Positions 25,868-35,291 of a stretch of DNA of 64,000 bases are shown here, piece after piece (position 1 is the stretch's first letter; each line of letters opens with the position of its first letter). Under the pieces are notes generated by a model. It was not told the DNA's origin and ran no database searches. It worked only from the letters and a program-made list of their open reading frames with translations. The stretch covers positions 62,001 to 126,000 of the forward strand of contig NZ_QNSE01000009.1 in NCBI RefSeq assembly GCF_003315485.1. The letters run 5' to 3'. This DNA comes from Marinomonas rhizomae. GTDB lineage: Bacteria > Pseudomonadota > Gammaproteobacteria > Pseudomonadales > Marinomonadaceae. Made by a program: the position numbers and the translations under genes.

Positions 25868-26329
25868 ATGGCAGAAGAGCAAAATCCAGATGCAGCAGGT
25901 ATGGACGAAGATTTGGCCGATGAATGGGCTGCTGCAATGTCTGAAGCGGGTGAAACTGAGGGTGAAGAGGGAATAGAAGATGAATGGGCTGCAGCAATGT
26001 CAGAGCAAAAAGTTGAGCCTGTTAAGTTAGAAACATTGACAAATCCTTCTGTGCCTAGTGGCGGTGTTGGTTCTGACCTCGATTTAATCATGGATATCCC
26101 TGTTGTCCTTTCTATGGAGTTAGGGAATACCGAGATAGCCATTCGAAACTTAATGCAGTTAACACAAGGCTCTGTTGTTGAGCTTGATCGTTTTGCGGGT
26201 GAGCCGCTTGATGTGCTTGTTAATGGCACCTTGATCGCACATGGCGAAGTGGTTGTGGTTAATGATAAGTACGGTATCCGTTTGACGGATGTTGTAAGCC
26301 CTAGTGAGCGTATTCGACGACTGAAGTAG
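25868..26329 (+). CDS. fliN: Flagellar motor switch protein FliN
   Basis: FliN lines the base of the C ring and helps dock FliH/FliI. The 153-residue product has a C-terminal SpoA domain (about 75-150; DIPVVLSMELGNTEIAIRNL, VVVNDKYGIRLTDVVS) and an acidic N-terminal extension containing DEWAAAMSE twice, from a near-exact 26-nt duplication. The ATG follows the fliM stop by one base. Confidence 0.96.
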   Translation: MAEEQNPDAAGMDEDLADEWAAAMSEAGETEGEEGIEDEWAAAMSEQKVEPVKLETLTNPSVPSGGVGSDLDLIMDIPVVLSMELGNTEIAIRNLMQLTQGSVVELDRFAGEPLDVLVNGTLIAHGEVVVVNDKYGIRLTDVVSPSERIRRLK

Positions 26330-26335
26330 TGCCAA

Positions 26336-26761
26336 TTGAATTTTTCCTCTCTTAATCGTTATTTTTTTATGGTCATGCTTTGCATGACCATCCCTTATTT
26401 GCAAGCGTCTGGTGTGCAGGATGTATCTGTTACTTCCTCTATTTGGAAAGTCGTTGTTTCACTCGTTTTTGTGATTGCTTTTATACCGGCTTGTCTTTGG
26501 TTAATGAAACGCTTTCAGTTTGCTCAAATGAAACTGGGCCAGTCTGATATTAAAATTGTGACTGTTCAGTCTTTGGGGACGAAAGAAAAATTGATGCTTG
26601 TTGAGGTTGAAGGGGAGCGCCTATTGATTGGAGTTACGGCGCATTCTATAAATCACTTGCGAAGCTTTCCATCCAAGAGTAAATCATTTGCTTCTTTGAT
26701 GGACGAAGTTGATAGAGAGAATTCAGCGGATGATAAAAATGGCAAAGAGGGCGTCCAGTGA
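26336..26761 (+). CDS. fliO: Flagellar biosynthetic protein FliO
   Basis: FliO helps assemble the FliP5R1 export gate. The 141-residue product has an N-terminal hydrophobic leader, a central membrane helix (about 37-58, [19 protein letters not shown]) and a basic cytoplasmic domain with the [23 protein letters not shown] segment typical of FliO. The start is uncertain: TTG at 26336 gives 141 aa, while an ATG at 26369 would give 130 aa; neither has a good ribosome-binding site. It ends with a GTGA overlap into fliP. Confidence 0.88.
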   Translation: MNFSSLNRYFFMVMLCMTIPYLQASGVQDVSVTSSIWKVVVSLVFVIAFIPACLWLMKRFQFAQMKLGQSDIKIVTVQSLGTKEKLMLVEVEGERLLIGVTAHSINHLRSFPSKSKSFASLMDEVDRENSADDKNGKEGVQ

Positions 26762-27495
26762 TTCGTTTTGGTTTGCTGCTTTTGTTGATGCTCCCTGCTT
26801 TGTCATGGGCTGAAGTCGGGTTGCCAGCCGTAAAAGTTGTTACGAATGCCGATGGTAGTCAAGACTACAGTGTTTCGTTGCAAATCTTATTTATCATGAC
26901 GGCTTTAACGCTTTTGCCTGCGGCTCTAATGATGATGACGGCTTTTACTCGAATCATTGTTGTGTTGGCTATTTTGCGACAAGCTATTGGCTTGCAACAG
27001 ACCCCTTCTAATCAAATTATGATTGGTATGGCTCTGTTTTTAACGTTATTCATCATGACGCCAACACTTGATAAAGTAAATGAAGTGGCGCTGCAGCCCT
27101 ATTTAAAAGAGGAAATGACATCGGTTCAGGCTGTTGAGGCTGCGTCTGTTCCCGTGCGGGACTTTATGTTGGCTCAAACTCGAGAGGATGATATTGCTCT
27201 TTTTGTTAAGTTAGCAGGTAAAGAGGGTACTATTCATTCAATGGATACGTTGCCGTTTACCATCTTGATGCCAGCTTTTGTAACAAGTGAGCTTAAAACG
27301 GCTTTTCAGATTGGTTTTATGATTTTTATTCCCTTTCTGATTGTTGATATGGTGGTGGCCAGTGTTTTAATGGCAATGGGGATGATGATGTTATCCCCAA
27401 TCATTATTTCGCTACCTTTCAAAATCATGCTTTTTGTTATGGTTGATGGTTGGTCTATGATTATGGGTACCTTGGCAGCGAGTTTTGGGATTTAA
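26758..27495 (+). CDS. fliP: Flagellar export gate protein FliP
   Basis: FliP forms most of the core export pore. The 245-residue protein begins with a cleavable signal-like sequence ([18 protein letters not shown]) and has four further membrane segments with family motifs [27 protein letters not shown] and [20 protein letters not shown] start inside a 4-nt overlap with fliO. Confidence 0.97.
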   Translation: MIRFGLLLLLMLPALSWAEVGLPAVKVVTNADGSQDYSVSLQILFIMTALTLLPAALMMMTAFTRIIVVLAILRQAIGLQQTPSNQIMIGMALFLTLFIMTPTLDKVNEVALQPYLKEEMTSVQAVEAASVPVRDFMLAQTREDDIALFVKLAGKEGTIHSMDTLPFTILMPAFVTSELKTAFQIGFMIFIPFLIVDMVVASVLMAMGMMMLSPIIISLPFKIMLFVMVDGWSMIMGTLAASFGI

Positions 27496-27497
27496 TT

Positions 27498-27767
27498 ATG
27501 AATCCTCAAGTGGTGCTAGATTTATATGGGCAAGGCTTTTATTTAATCGTTTTGATCGTTGGTGTGGTGATGGTGCCTAGCTTGATTGTGGGATTAATTG
27601 TGAGTGTTTTCCAGGCCGCAACCCAAATTAACGAGCAAACATTGTCTTTTTTGCCTAGATTAATTGTGACTATTTTGGTCATTATGCAATTAGGGCCGTG
27701 GATATTGATGAAGCTAATGGATTTTACGACTAATTTATTTATTAATATTCCTATGATAATAGGCTGA
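27498..27767 (+). CDS. fliQ: Flagellar export gate protein FliQ
   Basis: FliQ is the small two-helix subunit that wraps the FliPR pore. The 89-residue product has two hydrophobic helices and the FQAATQINEQTLSFLPR motif between them. The frame is open to 27450 within fliP, but the ATG at 27498, 2 nt after the fliP stop, gives the usual length. Its TGA overlaps the fliR ATG by one base. Confidence 0.96.
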   Translation: MNPQVVLDLYGQGFYLIVLIVGVVMVPSLIVGLIVSVFQAATQINEQTLSFLPRLIVTILVIMQLGPWILMKLMDFTTNLFINIPMIIG

Positions 27768-28549
27768 TGTTAGAGCTTCATCCTGACCAGCTGCTTGGCT
27801 TGACGATTAGTTTTCTGCTGCCTTTTTTTCGCATTGGGGCTTTTTTCATGGCGCTGCCTTTATTTGGTAGTCGTTTGGTTAGCCTACGAGTACGTGTTGC
27901 GTTTTCCTTTCTTGTTGCTGTCATTGTCACACCTGTTATTGATGTTCCTAGCTATGATCCCATCTCTCCAGCTTATATTGTCTTAATCGCTGAGCAATTG
28001 GTGGTTGGTTTTGTACTTGGTTTTGTGGTCACTATCTTATTTCAGTTGTTTTCACTTGCAGGGCAGTTGGCCGCTATGAAGGCGGGCTTGGGTTTTGCTA
28101 TGTCTAATGACCCTGCTAATGGTATTTCTGTTGCAACGCTTGGTCAGTATTATTTATCTATGGTGGCGTTGGCCTTTTTGGGGACCAATGGACATTTGGT
28201 AATGATAGAGTATTTGGTTGACAGCTTTACTTACTGGCCAATTGGTAGTGGCTTTGATAGTCAGCGCTATTGGCAGCTTGTATTACTTGGTGGTTGGATG
28301 TTTGAAAAGGCGTTGCTCATTGTGTTGCCTTTAGCTGTTGCTGTGCTAGTTATTAACTTGTCCTTTGGTGTTGTGGCTAAGGCGTCGCCACAATTGAACG
28401 TTTTTGCGTTAGGTTTTCCTGTCATAATGCTATTCTCTTTGTTCTTTTTCTGGATTATGTTAGATGATTTCTTAAATATCTACTTGTTGTTTTTCGGGGA
28501 AATGATTGACTGGATGAAGACAATGTGGGGGATTCATTTAAATGGCTGA
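27767..28549 (+). CDS. fliR: Flagellar export gate protein FliR
   Basis: FliR is the single-copy subunit that caps the helical FliP5-FliR1 pore. The 260-residue, strongly hydrophobic protein has about six membrane segments and the conserved ALPLFGSRLVSLRVRVAFSF and GFAMSNDPANG regions. It overlaps fliQ by one base and flhB by eight. Confidence 0.96.
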   Translation: MLELHPDQLLGLTISFLLPFFRIGAFFMALPLFGSRLVSLRVRVAFSFLVAVIVTPVIDVPSYDPISPAYIVLIAEQLVVGFVLGFVVTILFQLFSLAGQLAAMKAGLGFAMSNDPANGISVATLGQYYLSMVALAFLGTNGHLVMIEYLVDSFTYWPIGSGFDSQRYWQLVLLGGWMFEKALLIVLPLAVAVLVINLSFGVVAKASPQLNVFALGFPVIMLFSLFFFWIMLDDFLNIYLLFFGEMIDWMKTMWGIHLNG

Positions 28550-29678
28550 GAATGAAGATGGTAGTGAAAAGACGGAAAGTGCCAGTAGTAAGAAGCTTCA
28601 GGATGCTCGAAATAAAGGTAACCTTCCTCGCTCAAAAGATCTGAGTTCTGCTCTTTTATTAATTGTGGCCGCCGCGACTATATATGGAACAGGCACTTTG
28701 CTTGTTCGCGATCTTGCCGTGTTATTCGATTTTAATTTTCTTGTTGATCGATCTGATTTGTTTGATCTGAGTCGCATGATTTTTCATCTTTACGAGTCTG
28801 TTGTAGCCATGATGGATTCAATGGTTTTACTTATGTCTGTGTTGGCAGCAGCAGGTATTATTGGCAGTATTGCGCTTGGTGGGTTGAATTTTTCTTGGGA
28901 GCCTTTGACACCAAAGCTTAGTAAAATGAGTCCAATTGCAGGTCTGAAACGCATGTTTTCGGTGCAATCTCTGGTAGAGCTTGTGAAGTCTATTGCTAAA
29001 GTCACCTTGGTTGGTTTTGTTGCTGTATTGGTGTTGAATTATTTTTTACCTGAGACGTTAGGGTTAACTTTTCAAACTATTCAGCTGGCGATTTCTCATG
29101 GTATTGATATTGTTATTTGGTCCTTCGTTTTTGTTACCCTGGCTTTGGCGTTGATTGCAGCAATCGATGTGCCTTTTCAGGTTTGGTCTCATAAAGAAAA
29201 ATTGAAAATGACCAAGCAGGAAGTGAAGGACGAATTTAAACAGCAAGAGGGTGACCCTATGGTGCGGGGACGTATTCGTCAGTTGCAACGACAAGCAGCG
29301 ATGAATCGTATGATGTCTGATGTGCCAAATGCTGATGTTATTATTACTAACCCTACCCATTTCTCAGTGGCCCTAAAATACGATCAATCTGGTGGTGCGG
29401 CACCGGTTATGCTCGCCAAAGGGGGGGATTTTATTGCATTGAAAATTCGAGAAGTCGGCAATCACTATGATATCCCTGTGATACAATCGCCTGCATTAGC
29501 AAGGGCGATATATCACCATACAGAAATTGGAGATGAGATACCGCAGGGATTATTTAAAGTAGTGGCTCAACTATTGGCTTATGTGTATCAATTGCGCAAT
29601 GCTCGCATGGGGGCCCCTCCTCCAGATGCGATGCCAAACTTAGATGTGCCTGATGAGTTTCGATGGGACGGTAGTTAA
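28542..29678 (+). CDS. flhB: Flagellar export switch protein FlhB
   Basis: FlhB is the export-gate subunit that switches from rod/hook to filament substrates. The 378-residue product has a basic N-terminus (EKTESASSKKLQDARNKGN), four membrane helices and a cytoplasmic domain with the self-cleavage motif NPTH (270-273) followed by FSVALKYD. The acidic, Pro-rich tail is variable in the family. It starts within the last eight bases of fliR. Confidence 0.97.
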   Translation: MAENEDGSEKTESASSKKLQDARNKGNLPRSKDLSSALLLIVAAATIYGTGTLLVRDLAVLFDFNFLVDRSDLFDLSRMIFHLYESVVAMMDSMVLLMSVLAAAGIIGSIALGGLNFSWEPLTPKLSKMSPIAGLKRMFSVQSLVELVKSIAKVTLVGFVAVLVLNYFLPETLGLTFQTIQLAISHGIDIVIWSFVFVTLALALIAAIDVPFQVWSHKEKLKMTKQEVKDEFKQQEGDPMVRGRIRQLQRQAAMNRMMSDVPNADVIITNPTHFSVALKYDQSGGAAPVMLAKGGDFIALKIREVGNHYDIPVIQSPALARAIYHHTEIGDEIPQGLFKVVAQLLAYVYQLRNARMGAPPPDAMPNLDVPDEFRWDGS

Positions 29679-29715
29679 TCATGTTTTATAGCTTTTCTTC
29701 CAATAAGGATGTCGT

Positions 29716-31833
29716 GTGAATTTTGACCGCGGTCGAATTACTGGGCAGGTTCAAGGGATTTTAAGTGGGAATTTAGGTATTCCTATTTTGTTGTTGTCGC
29801 TGTTGGCGATGATGATTTTGCCTATACCTGCTTTTTTATTGGATGTTCTTTTTACCTTTAATATTGCCTTAGCTATTGTGGTGCTTTTGGTTGCGATTTA
29901 TTCCATGCGACCTTTAGATTTCGCTGTATTTCCTACTGTTCTTCTAGTGTCAACTTTGATGCGCTTGGCGCTTAACGTAGCGTCAACTCGTGTTGTTTTA
30001 TTGAATGGTCACGAAGGTGGTGATGCAGCTGGTAAAGTCATTCAGGCCTTTGGTGAGGTAGTGATTGGTGGTAACTACGTTGTAGGTTTTGTTGTCTTTG
30101 CTATTTTGATGATTATCAACTTTGCTGTTGTTACCAAAGGTGCTGGTCGTATTTCAGAAGTAAGTGCTCGCTTCACTTTGGATGCTATGCCTGGTAAGCA
30201 GATGGCGATTGATGCAGATCTAAATGCTGGGATGATTGATGCAGATCAGGCTAAGCAGCGTCGTACCGAGATCGCTTCAGAAGCTGAGTTTTACGGTTCT
30301 ATGGATGGTGCTTCGAAGTTTGTTAAAGGGGACGCCATTGCGGGGTTGCTTATTCTAGGGATTAATATCATTGGTGGTCTTTCCATTGGTATGGCACAGC
30401 ACGACCTTTCCTTTTCAGAGGCCATAGAGCGTTATTCATTATTGACAATTGGTGATGGCTTAGTTGCTCAGCTTCCTTCGTTGATGCTTTCTACAGCGGC
30501 CGCAATCATGGTGACTCGTGTTAATGAGACGGGTGATATGGGTGGGCAGATAGTTCGTCAAATGTTTGGCTCGTCCAAAGCTCTATATGTTGCTGCTGGT
30601 GTGATGACGATTATGGGTGTCGTTCCAGGTATGCCACATTTTTCTTTCTTATCATTGGCGGCATGCTTGGGTGGGCTTGCTTATTTCCTAGAGTATCGTA
30701 AGAAACAAAAGCCTAAGCCAGGACCGAAAAATTCTTCAAAAGCGTCAGCAGATAATCCCGCTCCTGCTGAGGTGAAAGACCTTAGCTGGGATGACGTTGC
30801 TCCTGTTGATATGCTTGGTTTGGAAGTTGGTTACCGTTTGATACCCTTGGTTGATAAAACGCAAGGTGGTGAGCTGTTGGCTCGTATTAAAGGTGTGCGT
30901 CGGAAGTTATCTCAGGATTTAGGCTTTTTGGTGCCGAGTGTGCATATACGAGATAATTTGGATTTGATGCCGAATGCCTACCGGGTTACTTTGATGGGGG
31001 TGAGTTTGGCGGAAGCAGAAGTTCATCCAGATAAAGATTTGGCGATTGATCCTGGTCAGGTGTTTGGCTCAATTGATGGTATTGCGGGTAAAGATCCATC
31101 GTTTGGTCTAGATGCTGTGTGGATTGATCCTAAGAAAAGAGATCAGGCGCAAACCTATGGTTATACTGTGGTTGATGTAAGTACAGTGGTTGCGACGCAT
31201 ATTAACCAGGTAATGCATAAGCATGCCTATGAGTTAATCGGGCATGATGAGGTTCAGCAGTTGTTGAGCCTTTTGAAGCAATATAATCCTAAGTTGGCAG
31301 AAGAATTAGTACCCAATACGGTGCCTCTGAGCGTTTTGTTGAAAGTCTTACAAAATTTATTGATAGAGGGTGTGCCCTTAAGAGATATGCGAACGATTGC
31401 AGAATCTATTATGGGAGTGCAACCAAAGACTCAAGATCCGATGATATTAACGGCAGCGGTGCGAACATCCTTATCACGTTTGATTATCCAAACACTGGCC
31501 GATGGAATTGAAGAAATTCCTGTGTTAACGCTAGAGCCTCAATTAGAAAAAATGCTTATGCAGACAGTGCAGCAGAGTCAGCAATCTGGAATTAAAAATG
31601 AAGAAGCGTTGATCTTAGAGCCGCAAATGGCAGAGCAATTGCAGTCATCTTTACGACAGTCGGCAGAGCAGCAGGAAGCAATGGGGAATACCCCTATATT
31701 GATTGTGTCTGCACCAATACGTCCAATGTTGGCGCGTTTTATGCGTTATGGTATGGTGAATATGTCGGTGCTTTCATACCAAGAGGTGCCTGATCATAAG
31801 CGTATTACTGTAGTCGGTGTTATTGGGCAGTAA
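29716..31833 (+). CDS. flhA: Flagellar export gate protein FlhA
   Basis: FlhA forms the nonameric export ring that docks chaperone-substrate complexes. The 705-residue protein has eight predicted membrane segments in its first half, the FHIPEP-type core (RLALNVASTRVVLL, RFTLDAMPGKQMAIDADLN) and a large cytoplasmic domain from about residue 355. GTG start with AAGGA seven bases ahead; 37 nt after flhB. Confidence 0.97.
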   Translation: MNFDRGRITGQVQGILSGNLGIPILLLSLLAMMILPIPAFLLDVLFTFNIALAIVVLLVAIYSMRPLDFAVFPTVLLVSTLMRLALNVASTRVVLLNGHEGGDAAGKVIQAFGEVVIGGNYVVGFVVFAILMIINFAVVTKGAGRISEVSARFTLDAMPGKQMAIDADLNAGMIDADQAKQRRTEIASEAEFYGSMDGASKFVKGDAIAGLLILGINIIGGLSIGMAQHDLSFSEAIERYSLLTIGDGLVAQLPSLMLSTAAAIMVTRVNETGDMGGQIVRQMFGSSKALYVAAGVMTIMGVVPGMPHFSFLSLAACLGGLAYFLEYRKKQKPKPGPKNSSKASADNPAPAEVKDLSWDDVAPVDMLGLEVGYRLIPLVDKTQGGELLARIKGVRRKLSQDLGFLVPSVHIRDNLDLMPNAYRVTLMGVSLAEAEVHPDKDLAIDPGQVFGSIDGIAGKDPSFGLDAVWIDPKKRDQAQTYGYTVVDVSTVVATHINQVMHKHAYELIGHDEVQQLLSLLKQYNPKLAEELVPNTVPLSVLLKVLQNLLIEGVPLRDMRTIAESIMGVQPKTQDPMILTAAVRTSLSRLIIQTLADGIEEIPVLTLEPQLEKMLMQTVQQSQQSGIKNEEALILEPQMAEQLQSSLRQSAEQQEAMGNTPILIVSAPIRPMLARFMRYGMVNMSVLSYQEVPDHKRITVVGVIGQ

Positions 31834-31934
31834 GGTCAACTTATTAACGTGATAGATTGTGTCTATATTTATTGTAATCTTTCGGGTAAGCTATGGATTT
31901 GTAAGAAAAATAAACTGGAAGGATTAAGTTATAC

Positions 31935-33212
31935 ATGCAAATTAGGCGGTTTCGAGCACCTGACATGCGGCAAGCGATACGGAAGGTTCGTGATGCTGTA
32001 GGCCCTGATGCGGTCATTTTGTCAAATCAGCGTCTGCCTACTGGTGAGATAGAGATAGTTGCTGCTCTAGATTACGATGGATCCTTGCCTTCCAGTATGA
32101 CTTCAAAGCGGTCTTCTACACCTCGTTCTGAGCAATATGCAGATCCAAGTGTGGATTATTTGGAGCGTATAGAGAGAGCCAAGCAACAGACTCCGCCACA
32201 ACCTCAACCTTACTCTGAAAAAGCCCCTGAAACTCAGTTCGAAATGCCTCCTTTATCAGATGATAAAGAGGACCCTGTGGTTGAAGAGGCGTTATCTATC
32301 CGCAATAGCGAAAGTGCTAAGCAGTTGCGAGACATGGAACTTGAGCTGAAAAGTGTTCGAGCAATGCTTGAGCAGCGCCAGCACGCTGAAGGTCGAACGG
32401 AAACTAAAGAAAATACGGTGGAATTGCGGGCGCGTGAGAAGCTAAAAGGTTTGGGGTTGTCCGGCTTTGTTGTGTCTAGATTGATTGATGATATTGATTT
32501 AAAGGGGCGTGAAGACGACTGGAATCGTTTGCTTGCTCATCTGGCTGATTATATTCCTGTTCGTTCTAGTTCGTCAGAATTGAAAGGTTGTATTGCCTTT
32601 ATGGGGCCTACTGGTGTTGGGAAGACAACGACCATTGGTAAAATTGCTGCCCAACATGTTTTAAAACACGGTTCTGAAGGTGTGGTATTAATTACTACTG
32701 ATACTTATCGTATTGCCGCACATGAGCAACTACGAACTTTTGGACGTATATTAAATGTTCCCGTTGAAGTGGTTAATGAATACTCGGATTTAAACGAAGT
32801 ATTGGCTAAGTATGCTAATTATTCTTTAGTACTTGTTGATACTGCGGGCATGAATCCAAGGGATTCAAATCTTGAGCGGCAGCTATTAATGATGAAGCGT
32901 GCGAGAGCAAGTCTTAAAAAATTATTAGTATTACCTTGCACAAGTCAAAGGCAAGTATTAAAAACAGTAGTTGATGTTTATTCACAAGTTCAATTAGACG
33001 GCTGTGTTTTAAGCAAGCTTGATGAATCTGCTTCTCTTGGTGAAGCGATTAGTGTAGTTATTGAAGAAGGTTTACCTGTTGTGTATATAGCAGATGGCCA
33101 ACGAATTCCGGACGATATAGAACCTGCTCGTGCGCATAATTTGATTAGTAGGGCTGTGTATACCGCAGAGCATTACAGTCAGCTTTATGGGTCACTAAAG
33201 TATGGTAGTTAG
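31935..33212 (+). CDS. flhF: Flagellar positioning GTPase FlhF
   Basis: FlhF is an SRP-type GTPase that places the flagellum at the cell pole and supports early assembly. The 425-residue protein has a basic N-terminus (MQIRRFRAPDMRQAI), a Pro/Gln-rich linker (about 60-125) and an NG domain with GPTGVGKTTT (224-233), DTYRIAAHEQL, DTAGM and TKLDE-like SKLDESASLG. In most polar flagellates FlhF is controlled by FlhG/FleN encoded next; here the next gene is fliA. Confidence 0.95.
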   Translation: MQIRRFRAPDMRQAIRKVRDAVGPDAVILSNQRLPTGEIEIVAALDYDGSLPSSMTSKRSSTPRSEQYADPSVDYLERIERAKQQTPPQPQPYSEKAPETQFEMPPLSDDKEDPVVEEALSIRNSESAKQLRDMELELKSVRAMLEQRQHAEGRTETKENTVELRAREKLKGLGLSGFVVSRLIDDIDLKGREDDWNRLLAHLADYIPVRSSSSELKGCIAFMGPTGVGKTTTIGKIAAQHVLKHGSEGVVLITTDTYRIAAHEQLRTFGRILNVPVEVVNEYSDLNEVLAKYANYSLVLVDTAGMNPRDSNLERQLLMMKRARASLKKLLVLPCTSQRQVLKTVVDVYSQVQLDGCVLSKLDESASLGEAISVVIEEGLPVVYIADGQRIPDDIEPARAHNLISRAVYTAEHYSQLYGSLKYGS

Positions 33213-33258
33213 TAAAATTTTGTTATTACTGAAAGCGTTGCGCGAAACTATGTAGTAC

Positions 33259-33279
33259 AGTTAGTTGGCGCAACTAACT
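33259..33279. repeat. Perfect inverted repeat in the fliA leader
   Basis: AGTTAGTTG (33259-33267) and CAACTAACT (33271-33279) form a 9-bp perfect dyad around GCG, 30 nt before fliA. No T-run follows, so it is not a standard terminator; a protein-binding site or a leader hairpin is possible. The rest of the 96-nt flhF-fliA gap holds nothing else recognisable. Confidence 0.55.
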
Positions 33280-33308
33280 TAAATGGTAAAGGTTGCTTAG
33301 ACTATTTT

Positions 33309-34046
33309 ATGCAGACCAAAAATGGATATAACACATACTCTAAAAAAGCAACGCTTTCGATTGATGCGATTGTTGAACAATATGGGTATTTAGTAAAAAA
33401 AATTGCTTACCACCTATTGGCGCGTTTGCCTGATAGTGTAGATGTAGATGATTTAATTCAAGCAGGCATGATGGGGCTTATTGAGGCATACAAACGCTTC
33501 GAGTCGACCAAAGGTGCTAGCTTTGAAACTTACGCTGGTATTCGTATCCGCGGCTCCATTATGGATGAGGTGCGTAAAACAGATTGGGCACCTCGCTCAG
33601 TTCGACGTAATGGGCGGGCGGTAGCTAATGCGATAAAAGAGTTAGAAGCTAAGTTCGGGCGCGAAGCGTCTGATATGGAAGTGGCTGCTCATATGAACAT
33701 AAGTATGGATGAATATCATGACATGATTCATTCATCCATGTCGACACAGTTGTTTAGCTATGAAGAAATGCTAGACTCTGATACAAATAATTTAGATAGT
33801 GTCGCATCTGAGGTAGAAAGCTCACCGTACTCTTTAGTAGAAGATAGTGGTTTTCAAAATCAATTAGCGAAAGAAATTGATGGATTACCGGAAAGAGAAA
33901 AGCTGGTTTTGTCTCTTTATTATAATGAAGAGCTTAACTTGAAAGAAATTGGTGCTGTGTTAGGCGTTAGTGAATCTAGAGTCAGTCAAATTCATAGTCA
34001 AGCGGCTATGCGATTGCGAGCTCGATTAAGTGATTGGCGAGATTAA
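33309..34046 (+). CDS. fliA: RNA polymerase sigma-28 factor FliA
   Basis: FliA directs transcription of late flagellar and chemotaxis genes and is held by FlgM until the hook is complete. The 245-residue protein has region 2 (VDVDDLIQAGMMGLIEAYKRF, ASFETYAGIRIRGSIMDEVRK), region 3 and region 4 (LPEREKLVLSLYYNEELNLKEIG, VSESRVSQIHSQA). It follows flhF by 96 nt and precedes cheY by 42 nt. Confidence 0.97.
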   Translation: MQTKNGYNTYSKKATLSIDAIVEQYGYLVKKIAYHLLARLPDSVDVDDLIQAGMMGLIEAYKRFESTKGASFETYAGIRIRGSIMDEVRKTDWAPRSVRRNGRAVANAIKELEAKFGREASDMEVAAHMNISMDEYHDMIHSSMSTQLFSYEEMLDSDTNNLDSVASEVESSPYSLVEDSGFQNQLAKEIDGLPEREKLVLSLYYNEELNLKEIGAVLGVSESRVSQIHSQAAMRLRARLSDWRD

Positions 34047-34088
34047 TTATGAGTTATGGAATAATACCGTTGGGGTGTGGAGGTTGCA

Positions 34089-34481
34089 TTGGATAAAAAC
34101 ATGAAGATCCTGATTGTTGATGATTTCTCGACAATGAGACGTATCATTAAAAACTTATTACGGGATTTAGGGTTTACCAATACAGTTGAAGCTGATGATG
34201 GAACAACTGCATTACCTATACTTCAAGCTGGAACAATTGATTTTCTTGTGACCGATTGGAATATGCCTGGAATGACAGGTATCGAATTGCTTCGCGCTGT
34301 TCGTGCGGATGATAAATTAAAAAGTATTCCTGTTCTTATGGTGACGGCTGAAGCTAAACGTGACCAAATTATTGCTGCAGCTCAGGCTGGGGTGAACGGT
34401 TATGTAGTTAAGCCTTTTACCGCAGTGGCTCTCAAGGAAAAAATTGAGAAAATATTCGAACGAATAGACGCTGCCAAATAG
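34089..34481 (+). CDS. cheY: Chemotaxis response regulator CheY
   Basis: CheY is the diffusible single-domain response regulator that binds FliM when phosphorylated by CheA. The product has the catalytic DD pair and [12 protein letters not shown], the phospho-acceptor in [10 protein letters not shown], and [10 protein letters not shown] and VVKPFTA further on. Start choice: GGAGG (34079-34083) is ideally placed five bases before TTG at 34089 (130 aa, [12 protein letters not shown]). The ATG at 34101 is 17 nt from it and the GTG at 34077 overlaps it. Confidence 0.96.
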   Translation: MDKNMKILIVDDFSTMRRIIKNLLRDLGFTNTVEADDGTTALPILQAGTIDFLVTDWNMPGMTGIELLRAVRADDKLKSIPVLMVTAEAKRDQIIAAAQAGVNGYVVKPFTAVALKEKIEKIFERIDAAK

Positions 34482-34490
34482 GGAATTTAG

Positions 34491-35279
34491 ATGTCAAATG
34501 TATTGGGATCTGGACTAGTGGATTTTGAAAACCTAGTAAAAGATGGTGCTGTGGATCTTTTAAACCACATTGAAGTCGGCGATTTCAGTGGGGCTATTAA
34601 AGTAATCCAAGAGTTAAGCGAAGCTCGTCATAAAAGTTTTTATAACGAAGTGGGTTTTTTAACTCGAAGTCTGCATGATGCTATTCGTGATTTTCAAGTC
34701 GATTCAATGGATTTAGTCGTTGGTGAGGGTGGAAAAGACGCCGCTACAAAAATTACTGACGCTTCTGATCGACTGAACTATGTTATTGAAACGACTAGTG
34801 CGGCTGCCAATAAAACGATGGACATGGTGGACAGCAGTGTTCCTGTGGCCAGTGAGTTACAGAGTCAAGCAAGGGAACTGCGAAAAGACTGGAGTCGGCT
34901 AATTCAGCGAGATTTAACACCTCAAGAATTCCGAGACTTGTATAAGCGTATTGATATTTTCTTATCTTATGCTGATGACAGTGCCACAACCTTGCATTCA
35001 AACCTCAACACAATTCTTCTAGAGCAAGGTTATCAAGACCTAACGGGTCAAGTGATCGCTAGAGTGAATGATTTAATTCGAGATGTAGAAGAAAAACTTG
35101 TGCATCTCGTTGCTGTTGCTGGACGCGTTGATAGTATCTCGGGGATTGAACACCAAGAGAAAGAGTCTGAACACGATGACACTCGTGGACATGGCCCAGC
35201 TATTGATAAACAAAACAACCCTGAAGTACTGAGTAGTCAAGACGAAGTAGACGACTTGCTATCAAGTCTTGGTTTCTAG
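34491..35279 (+). CDS. cheZ: Chemotaxis phosphatase CheZ
   Basis: CheZ dephosphorylates CheY-P. The 262-residue helical protein has the catalytic-glutamine region YQDLTGQVIARVNDLI and ends with the CheY-tethering peptide SQDEVDDLLSSLGF. It lies between cheY and cheA, the usual order in Pseudomonas/Vibrio-type clusters. Confidence 0.95.
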   Translation: MSNVLGSGLVDFENLVKDGAVDLLNHIEVGDFSGAIKVIQELSEARHKSFYNEVGFLTRSLHDAIRDFQVDSMDLVVGEGGKDAATKITDASDRLNYVIETTSAAANKTMDMVDSSVPVASELQSQARELRKDWSRLIQRDLTPQEFRDLYKRIDIFLSYADDSATTLHSNLNTILLEQGYQDLTGQVIARVNDLIRDVEEKLVHLVAVAGRVDSISGIEHQEKESEHDDTRGHGPAIDKQNNPEVLSSQDEVDDLLSSLGF

Positions 35280-35291
35280 AAGGAGCTGAGG

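Noticed and set aside
34074..34088. GG-N10-GC pattern (with TTGCA) just before cheY
   Set aside because: The -24 part is GGGG rather than TGGC, and the predicted start would fall inside the first cheY codons. The G-rich run is better explained as the ribosome-binding site.
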